Source: Serratia quinivorans (lineage in GTDB: Bacteria; Pseudomonadota; Gammaproteobacteria; Enterobacterales; Enterobacteriaceae). From it: a DNA stretch of 42,275 nt. Both the position numbers and the translations under genes were made by a program. Location: contig NZ_CAMKGL010000017.1 in NCBI RefSeq assembly GCF_946227985.1, positions 1 to 42,275 of the forward strand, in the 5' to 3' direction. The notes beneath the pieces are model-generated. The model did no database searches, was not told the DNA's origin, and worked only from the letters and a program-made list of their open reading frames with translations. Below, in pieces: positions 35,631 to 42,275 of the stretch. Within the stretch, counting starts at the first letter, position 1. Each line of letters opens with the position of its first letter.

Positions 35631-36383
35631 TTATAACGGTGACGTTACTTCTTTTGTAATATCACCGTTTTCGTCAATGATCTGCCATTTTAGCGTGCTG
35701 GCGTTAATTGCCGCCGGGAGAGCATACGTTGCCATAGAAAAAGGCGGTACCATCTGCCGCAGCGTAACTTCCGGCAATGCCATTCCCCCGATATTCAGGG
35801 AATAAAACGTTATCCAGTACGGTGTCGGATTATTTATCTGAACCTCGTTATCTTGCCGGCTAAATGTCATGGATTTAGCCGCTTCAACCACTTTCCCATT
35901 TTTCAATGCCGTCGGGCGATAAAACAGCTTGACGTTATAGGTCAGCACAACATTTGCCCGGTTATACGAAGCCTCGCCGCCCTTCTCTTCAGACGGAATC
36001 AGCTTGAAAGACAATAGGTACAAACTTTCACGATCGTTGACCATCACCGGCCTTGTTTGTATCACCTGGTAGCCATAACGCCCGTCCGGCAAAGCTTTCA
36101 CCAGGGGTTGTTTCAGGAAAAATGGCCCTTCCTCATTTTTCACCTCGCCGGTTTTTGGATCAATTCCCCTCACCCAGGCTTGCACCAAATAGGTTTCACG
36201 CGTTTTGTTGCTCAGGGACACCCCTACTTGACGAACGCCTTCGTTGTAAATGTATCGCGTTCGCTCCGTCCCTACTCCTCCGGGGTTATTCTCCAGGGGG
36301 AGTGCCATCGCCATAAAACTTGCCAGTCCCGCCGTAACGATAACTATCCCCGCGACTGCGCCAGACCATCGAATGCTCTTCAT
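35631..36383 (-). CDS. Periplasmic fimbrial chaperone 2
   Basis: I start at MKSIRWSG (36383), 10 bases after the usher stop and preceded by AAGGGC, rather than at the 36431 frame start. The signal peptide is followed by a PapD-like first domain with TRYIYNEGVRQVGVSLSN and the family DRESLYLLSFKLIPSEE signature, then strand G NVVLTYNVKLFYRP and the second Ig-like domain. The family role is to hold subunits in the periplasm by donor-strand complementation. It is less similar to the first chaperone and likely serves the adhesin that follows it. Confidence 0.9.
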   Translation of the reverse strand: MKSIRWSGAVAGIVIVTAGLASFMAMALPLENNPGGVGTERTRYIYNEGVRQVGVSLSNKTRETYLVQAWVRGIDPKTGEVKNEEGPFFLKQPLVKALPDGRYGYQVIQTRPVMVNDRESLYLLSFKLIPSEEKGGEASYNRANVVLTYNVKLFYRPTALKNGKVVEAAKSMTFSRQDNEVQINNPTPYWITFYSLNIGGMALPEVTLRQMVPPFSMATYALPAAINASTLKWQIIDENGDITKEVTSPL

Positions 36384-36393
36384 GTTTGCCCTT

Positions 36394-39009
36394 TTATTGA
36401 CATACAGCAGTGACACTAACCGGTACACCATCTTTACGTTCTGTCGGCAACCTGAACGGAACGCTACAACGGGCGCCTTCCCCCTCTCCCCACTTCAGGT
36501 TAATGCGTCCCTCATCCGGCAGCCCCGTCATGAACAGCTGACCATCGCCGCCGACAATGCCACTCGCTGCCTGCTGCCCCTCCTCCAGATTTGTCGAATC
36601 CAGCGCAGCTATCGCACCAAATGGCACTGGCTTACCGTTATGTGTGAGCATCAACATTGCTTGGCGCCCCACCTGCGTTCGATAATTCGCCATCACCACT
36701 GCACCGCGCGTTGGCACCACCCGAGCTGACGTCAGCTCCATCGCGACATCACTCCCCATATCAACGGGATCCAGCGTCACCTCGGTACTACGGTATGGTG
36801 TCAAATACGGCACTATCGCGTAGCCACGCCAGTCCGTTTTTACCCCACTCTGATTACTGACTTTGACACCCGAGGCACCCGGGGCACGGACAATGGCAAT
36901 GGTCTCTCCCGGCTCCTGGCCCAGCGTAATACCGTGCTGGTGCGCCACCACCCCGCCACTCAGGCCATAAGTAAGTTGTGCCTGATCTTTGCTGTAGTTG
37001 TACCCCCCGGTCACGGACCCGACACTGCCGTTATAGCTGCCAGACAGGCTGCCGCCATACCCCTGACCATGATTGCCGGTACTCTGACTCAGGTTATAGT
37101 TCAATTGATTATCCGACATGGCCGAGCCGCTGACCCCCACTTGCTGACTGGTATTGTGGTCCTGGTCGGTGTTGAGGGCATAGTTCATGCTCATGTTAGA
37201 ACTGCCATAGCCGTCCTTACCGGACAGGAAACGACTCAACGGCACGGAAACGTTGAAGTTCAACCTCTTGTCCGTTTTATCGTTGTTATTGCTGTCGCTG
37301 TTTTTACTCTGGCTGACGTTCACGCCATAACTCACCCCGTAAAGCGTGGTGTTGTAGCCAGCGGTGTAGGTGCGCTGGGTGCCGTTACGTCCCCAGTAAT
37401 CACGCTGGGTTCCCGAGAGATACACCGAGCCAAAATTATCCAGCGACTGGTTCAGCGACACCTGGAACTCACTGCGCGGACGGTAGGATGACCAATTAAA
37501 GTTATCGTTATTGTCGTCTGTACGCTGCCGATAGGTATTGGCATCCTGGAAACCGTAATAACCTTGCGTAGAATAACGGTAGGCGGCCAGAGTCACCGTG
37601 GTACCGGTGTCCAGCATGCTCTTGGAGTAACGCACCCGGTAAGACTGCCCCTGTGAGCTTTCGCCGGTGGTCAAGGTGGCATGAGACTGCGTCGCATCCA
37701 CGGACATCGCGCCCCACTCCCCCAGACCGACCCCGACACCGCCCGTCGCGGCCCAGTATTTTTGCGCCGCCAGCAAGCCGACATAAGGGGTCACGTTATA
37801 CGGCATCCCGTAAATCAGCGTGGCCTGGGCAAACTTCGATTCTCGCAGGTTATTCCCTCCACTGTCCCGCAGTTCACCCGCAGTCATCGCATACATCATC
37901 TGGCCTTCACGCTGCATAATAGCTACCGATGAATACGCCTGGGTGAAGCGGCGTTCACTGCCATCTTTCTCCTTCACTGCCACCACCAGGTCACCACTGT
38001 CAGATGCAGGGTACAGGTCCTTGATTTCAAATGGACCCGGCGGGACATACGTCTGGTAAATCACGTTGCCGTTCTGACGAATAGTGACCTGCGCATTCGA
38101 ATTTGCCACCCCACGAATGATCGGGGCAAATCCACGCATGCTATCGGGTAACATGCTCTGGTCAGAGACCAGTTGTACGCCGCGGAACGGCACGCTATCA
38201 AAAACATCACCCGGCGTTGCGTACTCCCCCGCCAGAAACTCCCCCTGCAAGGATTTTACGTCGTGGGCAATATAACTGTTGATGCTGTTGAAATGTGACT
38301 GCGTGTCCTGCCCGTTGCTGTTACGAGTCCAGGATGAATAATTTCGCAGCCGCCAGCCCAAGAGGTTCAGGCCGCTGCGCAGGTTTACATATTGTCCGTC
38401 GCTGTTTCCCGCCGAGGTATTGTCCCCTCGGTAACTGGTGTGGTTGCCGGTAATGTTATAATCCAGGATGGCGGCCGGTACGCCCTCATCCCAGCTGTCC
38501 GGATCAACATAGCCCCGCGCTCGGCTCTGCATCATGGCCTGCGGAATGGTGATATTAAGTCGCTGCTGTGAAAAGTCGAACTGGGTGCTGGCAGACGCCG
38601 CGTACTGACTTAAAGGCACCAGCGCAGTGTGTGGTGCCGTGTCTTTCAGCCCTGGGATGGCTTTATCATTCAGTCCCAGACTGCGGTACTCTTTCAGGGT
38701 TAATGATGGCTCCAGTGTCTTCCCCTGGCTGGCCACAAAACTAACATCCCGCGAGGTCATGAACTGACCATTGAGGTAAATGTCTACCCGGTAAGTTCCC
38801 GGTAGCTGGCTGCCATTTTCAAACCGGGAGAGATCGACATTCCCGACATCCGCGGCCCCACCGCCAAGCGATAATAAGCGAGGGTTAAAGTAATATTCAG
38901 CCTGAGGTTCGCTTGCCATTACATTCTGAGTAAAAATGCTGCCTATGAGCACTTTATATAAAAGAGCCTTGCTAAATTTTTTATTTTTAAATTTATTGCA
39001 AGCCTTCAT
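36394..39009 (-). CDS. Outer-membrane fimbrial usher
   Basis: About 871 residues from MKACNKFKN (39009, AAGGGCG upstream). The signal is followed by the N-terminal chaperone-binding domain (EYYFNPRLLSLGGGAADVGNVDLSRFENGSQLPGTYRVDIYLNG), then the 24-strand barrel with plug (FRGVQLVSDQSMLPDSMRGFAPIIRGVANSNAQVTIRQNG, PGPFEIKDLYP), and two C-terminal domains ending in RCSVPFRL and VTAVCQ with the expected Cys pair. Length and order are complete for the FimD/PapC family. It translocates and orders the subunits. Its stop lies 34 bases from the start of the first chaperone's stop side and 10 bases before the second chaperone. Confidence 0.95.
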   Translation of the reverse strand: MKACNKFKNKKFSKALLYKVLIGSIFTQNVMASEPQAEYYFNPRLLSLGGGAADVGNVDLSRFENGSQLPGTYRVDIYLNGQFMTSRDVSFVASQGKTLEPSLTLKEYRSLGLNDKAIPGLKDTAPHTALVPLSQYAASASTQFDFSQQRLNITIPQAMMQSRARGYVDPDSWDEGVPAAILDYNITGNHTSYRGDNTSAGNSDGQYVNLRSGLNLLGWRLRNYSSWTRNSNGQDTQSHFNSINSYIAHDVKSLQGEFLAGEYATPGDVFDSVPFRGVQLVSDQSMLPDSMRGFAPIIRGVANSNAQVTIRQNGNVIYQTYVPPGPFEIKDLYPASDSGDLVVAVKEKDGSERRFTQAYSSVAIMQREGQMMYAMTAGELRDSGGNNLRESKFAQATLIYGMPYNVTPYVGLLAAQKYWAATGGVGVGLGEWGAMSVDATQSHATLTTGESSQGQSYRVRYSKSMLDTGTTVTLAAYRYSTQGYYGFQDANTYRQRTDDNNDNFNWSSYRPRSEFQVSLNQSLDNFGSVYLSGTQRDYWGRNGTQRTYTAGYNTTLYGVSYGVNVSQSKNSDSNNNDKTDKRLNFNVSVPLSRFLSGKDGYGSSNMSMNYALNTDQDHNTSQQVGVSGSAMSDNQLNYNLSQSTGNHGQGYGGSLSGSYNGSVGSVTGGYNYSKDQAQLTYGLSGGVVAHQHGITLGQEPGETIAIVRAPGASGVKVSNQSGVKTDWRGYAIVPYLTPYRSTEVTLDPVDMGSDVAMELTSARVVPTRGAVVMANYRTQVGRQAMLMLTHNGKPVPFGAIAALDSTNLEEGQQAASGIVGGDGQLFMTGLPDEGRINLKWGEGEGARCSVPFRLPTERKDGVPVSVTAVCQ

Positions 39010-39042
39010 ATTTCGCCCTTGCATCAGGAATAGTCATTATTT

Positions 39043-39750
39043 TCAGAGTGCAACGGACTTTTTCGGTGTTGCACCACCCACATCATTCAACACCGAGTAT
39101 TCAACATTACCCTTCACTCCCGCAGGGAGGGTGTAATTTTGGCTGTTAAATGGTGGAATCATCTCAGTGTGTTTCTTTATTTCTCTCCCCCCAACGAATA
39201 GCTTGCTGAATGTCATGTAATACGGCGTGGGGTTATTAACCGTCAAGACATTACCCTTTTGGGAGAAGCCCAACTGGGTATAGGCCGTTGCGGCAGCCCC
39301 CATCAACCCAACAGGGCGATAGAAAAGCTTTAGCTTCATTAAATAGGAAAACTGCAGACTCCCGCCTGTTTCAGACGACTTTTTACTTGACGACGGAATA
39401 GCTTTCACGTTCAGCCAATAAATTGATTCGCGGTCCGAAATAGCAATAGGATCCTTGCGAATAATATGCAGAACATTACTGCCCTTTTCTTGCAAATACA
39501 GTGGCGGCGTGACAATAAAAGGCGTCTTGTCATTATTCCCTGCGGTTGCCGAACTTAGGCTCACCCAAGACTGGGCCAAAAAAGGGAAATTATCGGCCGT
39601 ATTGTACACGCTGATTAACACCTCCTTTTTATCCCCAGGATATATCACCCGACTCGCGCCCAAACTAAACCCCCCTTCGGCACGGGCAGTGTTTTGCGTA
39701 ACAAAAAAGAAAAAGCAAAAAACAAAATAAATGTATTTCTTTCCAGACAT
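39043..39750 (-). CDS. Periplasmic fimbrial chaperone 1
   Basis: 235 residues. The signal peptide (MSGKKYIYFVFCFFFFVTQNTARA) is followed by GFSLGASRVIYPGDKKEVLISVYN, the PapD-type start with the conserved Arg of the subunit-anchoring cleft, then SDRESIYWLNVKAIPSS and strand G1 QFSYLMKLKLFYRPVGL with the conserved Lys. The short F1-G1 loop places it in the FGS class that builds rod fimbriae. It lies between pilin 2 and the usher, as usual. Confidence 0.93.
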   Translation of the reverse strand: MSGKKYIYFVFCFFFFVTQNTARAEGGFSLGASRVIYPGDKKEVLISVYNTADNFPFLAQSWVSLSSATAGNNDKTPFIVTPPLYLQEKGSNVLHIIRKDPIAISDRESIYWLNVKAIPSSSKKSSETGGSLQFSYLMKLKLFYRPVGLMGAAATAYTQLGFSQKGNVLTVNNPTPYYMTFSKLFVGGREIKKHTEMIPPFNSQNYTLPAGVKGNVEYSVLNDVGGATPKKSVAL

Positions 39751-39805
39751 TTCAAATCCCCAGTAAAAAACACCCCCCCTGAAACCATCAGAGGGAGCAT
39801 ATTTA

Positions 39806-40342
39806 TTAGTTATAAACCAGCGTTACATTTGCCGTAGACTCCAAACCACCTTCCGTATAATTCTCTGCCGTACGGTAAATATTAACCTGTGCATTTATCG
39901 TTGCAGCCTGTTCATTGAAAGCTGTTGTATCTACTTTACCACCTGGTGCAATCGGATTTGTATTTAAATCAGAGGAAACACCAAATGCCGCCCCCTTTCC
40001 CATACCTGTATTTTTGATGTAATTTTGCCCAAAATCCACCTTATCAAAATCAAACTTGATCCCAACACTATTTGTGTCTGCCGGACAATTGGTGATATTA
40101 AATGTCAGTGGCTGGCTAATCACAACCGCATCCTGAGCAACAGCAGTTAGTGTAGTCTTGGAAATGTCGGCGAATTGTATCGTTTTTGTCAATTGATCCT
40201 GTGTAATCAGGCAGCTGGAATCTACAAAGGACCCCGTCACATGTAAACTGCCCGACGTATTATCGACCGCTGCATAAACAGGCACATTTATAATTCCTAC
40301 CATCAGTACTGAAACAGCAATTGCTTTATTAAAATTCATCAT
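39806..40342 (-). CDS. Fimbrial subunit (pilin) 2
   Basis: 178 residues with a signal peptide (FNKAIAVSVLMVGIINVPVYA) and a GAGAGA-type site before ATG 40342. The mature part begins with a donor-strand-like extension (VDNTSGSLHVTGSFVDSSCLI), has the Cys pair (DSSCLI and TNCPADT) and ends in STANVTLVYN, the penultimate-aromatic end of pilins. It lies 20 bases after the major pilin gene. Probably a minor or adaptor subunit. Confidence 0.88.
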   Translation of the reverse strand: MMNFNKAIAVSVLMVGIINVPVYAAVDNTSGSLHVTGSFVDSSCLITQDQLTKTIQFADISKTTLTAVAQDAVVISQPLTFNITNCPADTNSVGIKFDFDKVDFGQNYIKNTGMGKGAAFGVSSDLNTNPIAPGGKVDTTAFNEQAATINAQVNIYRTAENYTEGGLESTANVTLVYN

Positions 40343-40362
40343 ATAAATCTCTCAATCAAAAA

Positions 40363-40926
40363 TTAATCATAGTTGAAAGTGAGGGTGACATTATATTCAC
40401 CATCCCCAGGTGTTGCTTGCAGCTTCATATCCTGTGCTATTTGTGAGACAAGTTTAATGTCTGTACCGGCAGTCTCTCCTGAAATCGGAAACTTCTGTTC
40501 TACATCTGTAGAGTACAGATTAGTAATTCCATCTGCGCCGCCAATCAACATCAACGCGTTAGTTTTAGTTGCACTGCCCGAGGTGTTTCTAACAATATTA
40601 GCTGCATTACCAGTCGTATAAAAATGCGGAGTCATTGAGACCTCAGTTATCTCTGGCGGGCAATCAGTCACACTAATTGTATCAGTGTAGACTTTGTACG
40701 CTTTGAAGTTACCGCTAGAGGTAGTAGTAACAGTCGGCTGCGCTTTTGACAGCGTACCAAAATCATGATTAATGTTATTGCCGGACAACACACAACTTCC
40801 TCCCGTCAGCATTGCATCGAACTTCATGGTCCCGGACAGTCCATTTGTATCATCGGCAAAGGCCATGCCGGATGCTGCTCCGCTCAGAGCGGTGGCGAGC
40901 AGTAAAATACGCATATTTTTATTCAT
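40363..40926 (-). CDS. Major fimbrial subunit (pilin) 1
   Basis: 187 residues from MNKNMRILLLATALSG (40926); the open frame continues upstream to 41031, but that start lies inside the putative switch repeat and lacks a ribosome site. The signal peptide ends GMAFA. The mature part has GTMKFDAMLTGGSCVLSG, a second Cys in VTDCPPEI, and the end YNVTLTFNYD, all pilin hallmarks. First gene of the operon, so highest expressed. Expression would depend on the orientation of the promoter in the candidate invertible segment just upstream. Confidence 0.9.
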   Translation of the reverse strand: MNKNMRILLLATALSGAASGMAFADDTNGLSGTMKFDAMLTGGSCVLSGNNINHDFGTLSKAQPTVTTTSSGNFKAYKVYTDTISVTDCPPEITEVSMTPHFYTTGNAANIVRNTSGSATKTNALMLIGGADGITNLYSTDVEQKFPISGETAGTDIKLVSQIAQDMKLQATPGDGEYNVTLTFNYD

Positions 40927-41018
40927 TGAGTTTCTCTCAAGTTTTGCCATAGAAAACCCTAAATTCCACTGCGCAACATCGCGTCCAAAACACAGGTAAC
41001 GACCATCGTTCAGGTTGT

Positions 41019-41345
41019 CATTTAGGACCATTTTGACAATGTTTGTTACATGCTGGGTGTTTATGCTTTTTAATACATATTAAAAGATAAGAGCACCAAC
41101 AATGTTAATTTTGGCAGAGAAATATGCTTTCGGAAACAAAAGAGGTGGTGAGGGCATGATTTGAAAAAGATAATAATTACATAAAGTAACTATCAAACAA
41201 CTGAAGTAAAAGGATTTTTATTATTTCTAGCTGGGGTTTATTTACTTTATTTACAGTTAGATACAAGTTTGTGCGTATTTTTGACAAGCTAATGTGGCAA
41301 AAATTCCAGCATGGCTTACACTTGTTGACAGTTTGGTCCTAAATG
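41019..41345. promoter_or_regulatory. Candidate fimS-like invertible promoter element
   Basis: CATTTAGGACCA (41019-41030) and its exact reverse complement TGGTCCTAAATG (41334-41345) lie 303 bases apart in inverted orientation, with partial similarity continuing inward (TTTTGACAA versus AACTGTCAA). The inner nine bases TTAGGACCA differ from the E. coli fim repeat TTGGGGCCA at two positions, and the spacing is close to the 314-bp fim switch. A FimB-like recombinase gene adjoins it and the major pilin follows it. The right repeat lies inside the last codons of the recombinase. No strong promoter is evident; TTGTCA with TATCTA 18 bases on (minus strand, near 41285-41255) is one weak candidate. 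Confidence 0.72.
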
Positions 41346-41918
41346 TAACACTTTGCGTTTATTTTTTGACCGCCAGACATCCTTAAATCGCTCTGCATTA
41401 CTCGCTGTATACCGCACCGTGTGACGGATATTGCGGTGTCCCAGGTAGTCCTGTATCAACCGGGTATCAACCCCACGGTCAGCAAGAGCAAATCCACACG
41501 CATGGCGCAACATGTGCGGATGCGAAACTACAGAAATATTGGCTTTTACTCCCAATCGGCTAATAATTTGGTAGATACGCTGCCGGGTCAGCGGTGTTCC
41601 GTTATTCGACAAAAACAACCAGTCACTTTCCGCACCCGGAAAGCTGGCTCGTATCTTTAACCATTTTTTTATTGCCTTAATCTCATTTCGTAACAGGGGG
41701 TGGTTAGTACTGAATCCGCTCTTCATCCGCCTTACATGCAACATTCCTTCTTTCAAATCCATATCTGACAACTGCAGATAACGCACCTCACTGACCCGAA
41801 AGCCATGAATGAAACTCATATATACCAAACAGTAATCCCGTTCAGGGTGACGGCCCTGTAGCGCCATTTCCAGTAAACTTTCTACTTCGCTCTGCGTCAG
41901 GTGCTTACGCTGGCCCAT
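41316..41918 (-). CDS. FimB/FimE-type tyrosine recombinase next to the fimbrial operon
   Basis: 200 residues with GGGAGGA before ATG 41918. Catalytic residues by count: Arg41 (HGFRVSE), His135 and Arg138 (HPHMLRHACG), His161 (GHRNIRH) and Tyr170 (HTVRYTASN). This is the complete tyrosine-recombinase set. It is clearly related to the gene at 14498-15121 but diverged. It should invert the promoter segment between the 12-bp repeats at 41019 and 41334. Because the right repeat is within its own 3' end (codons for LHLGP), inversion would change its last few residues, a possible feedback on its own activity or mRNA. Confidence 0.9.
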   Translation of the reverse strand: MGQRKHLTQSEVESLLEMALQGRHPERDYCLVYMSFIHGFRVSEVRYLQLSDMDLKEGMLHVRRMKSGFSTNHPLLRNEIKAIKKWLKIRASFPGAESDWLFLSNNGTPLTRQRIYQIISRLGVKANISVVSHPHMLRHACGFALADRGVDTRLIQDYLGHRNIRHTVRYTASNAERFKDVWRSKNKRKVLHLGPNCQQV

Positions 41919-42247
41919 TTTGTTGTCCTCCCAAAAGTATTATTGTGTATTGTATTAAAAACGGAGGGCATTATACTCCTCCGACCACATAGCGACAATG
42001 TCCCCCACTCTGCTTGCCCTTCACTCCGTAACAGACACTCACACGCGCTCACCGTCTAACCAGTCTCGCGTGTCCAAGCCGTTAGAAAGCAGGCGGGCGA
42101 GACTATCTCATCCCCTGAGCCGTGTTGGCTGTAAGAATGGGCTTAATTCCTCTCTGCCTAGCGCGGCAATGGCGGCTGACCTGCTCCCAGTTGATTAGTA
42201 CACCCCGATGTTAGTAATGTCTTCATAAGCCACATGAGGACATCCCC
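41919..42247. other. Upstream region of the recombinase and IS left end
   Basis: A 6-bp dyad CGGAGG/CCTCCG lies near 41962-41983, upstream of the recombinase gene. The last 60 bases should include the left end of the IS that starts at 42248. A plus-strand 66-codon frame at 41998-42198 has no support. Confidence 0.4.
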
Positions 42248-42275
42248 ATGAAGAAGCGTTTTTCCGACCAACAGA
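42248..42275 (+). CDS. Transposase OrfA, IS3-type, 5' end only
   Basis: ATG 42248 begins MKKRFSDQQ at the window edge, the typical start of an IS3-family OrfA (IS407-like subgroup). A GAGGA lies 9 bases upstream. It differs in sequence from the other IS3-type elements in the window. Confidence 0.65.

Overview
The window looks like an accessory region of an enterobacterial (Enterobacterales) chromosome or large plasmid. Pointers are tRNA genes close to the Escherichia coli glyT, thrU and ileX sequences, a complete chaperone-usher fimbrial operon with a FimB-type recombinase, an AqpZ aquaporin, CaiF/GrlA-, LuxR- and PerC-like regulators, an Ail/OmpX-type remnant and IS3/IS6-type insertion sequences. 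Gene decay is heavy: IS remnants, a degenerate tRNA, a truncated LysR gene, and at least four otherwise good genes broken by one base in or beside a homopolymer. This suits a host-associated enterobacterium in genome reduction (Sodalis-like in style). The species is not identified, and assembly error must be excluded for the homopolymer cases.

Layout. 1-3.0 kb: edge of an IS3-type element, a patch of decayed small cysteine-containing reading frames on the minus strand, two tiny membrane-protein ORFs, and an IS3-family element (1781-2997) with visible inverted repeats. 3.0-3.4 kb: minus-strand tRNA cluster (Ile-CAU, a tRNA-like relic, a damaged Thr-UGU, Gly-UCC) in which the 3' end of tRNA-Ile has expanded into a 10-bp tandem repeat. 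4.1-10.0 kb: AT-rich island with an SGNH (sialate-acetylesterase-like) gene broken at a C8 tract, a second IS3-family relic (6117-7283), and a two-gene operon of large unknown beta-rich proteins, the first broken at an A8 tract. 10.2-12.3 kb: DUF4232-like, YcgJ-like and choloylglycine-hydrolase-family (CGH) genes. 12.4-14.1 kb: truncated LysR and frameshifted EamA transporter. 14.5-18.5 kb: FimB-like recombinase and a mostly decayed zone repeating elements of the 0.4-1.8 kb patch. 19.0-21.4 kb: inverted second copy of the CGH gene with an 18-bp perfect hairpin upstream, an IS6-type relic and an Ail/OmpX pseudogene.

21.4-34.0 kb is GC-rich and almost entirely minus-strand: an FKBP-like protein, an OB-fold protein, a long exported coiled-coil protein with two 103-residue tandem repeats and a degenerate FKBP end, a lipoprotein, an outer-membrane barrel, a third CGH enzyme, a fimbrial-like exported protein, and a tightly coupled set of PerC-like protein, LuxR-type regulator and aquaporin preceded by two small membrane proteins and a CaiF/GrlA-type regulator. 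34.3-41.0 kb is a complete six-gene fimbrial operon (two pilins, chaperone, usher, second chaperone, adhesin). Between it and the second FimB-like recombinase (41316-41918) lies a pair of perfect 12-bp inverted repeats 303 bp apart whose 9-bp core resembles the E. coli fim switch repeat: a previously unannotated candidate phase-variation switch, with one repeat inside the recombinase's own 3' coding end.

Most of the functional content points to surface and envelope traits: regulated adhesion, periplasmic amide hydrolysis (bile salt, penicillin V or acyl-homoserine-lactone type substrates), barrels and coiled-coil envelope proteins. Extensive IS activity and decay surround these genes.
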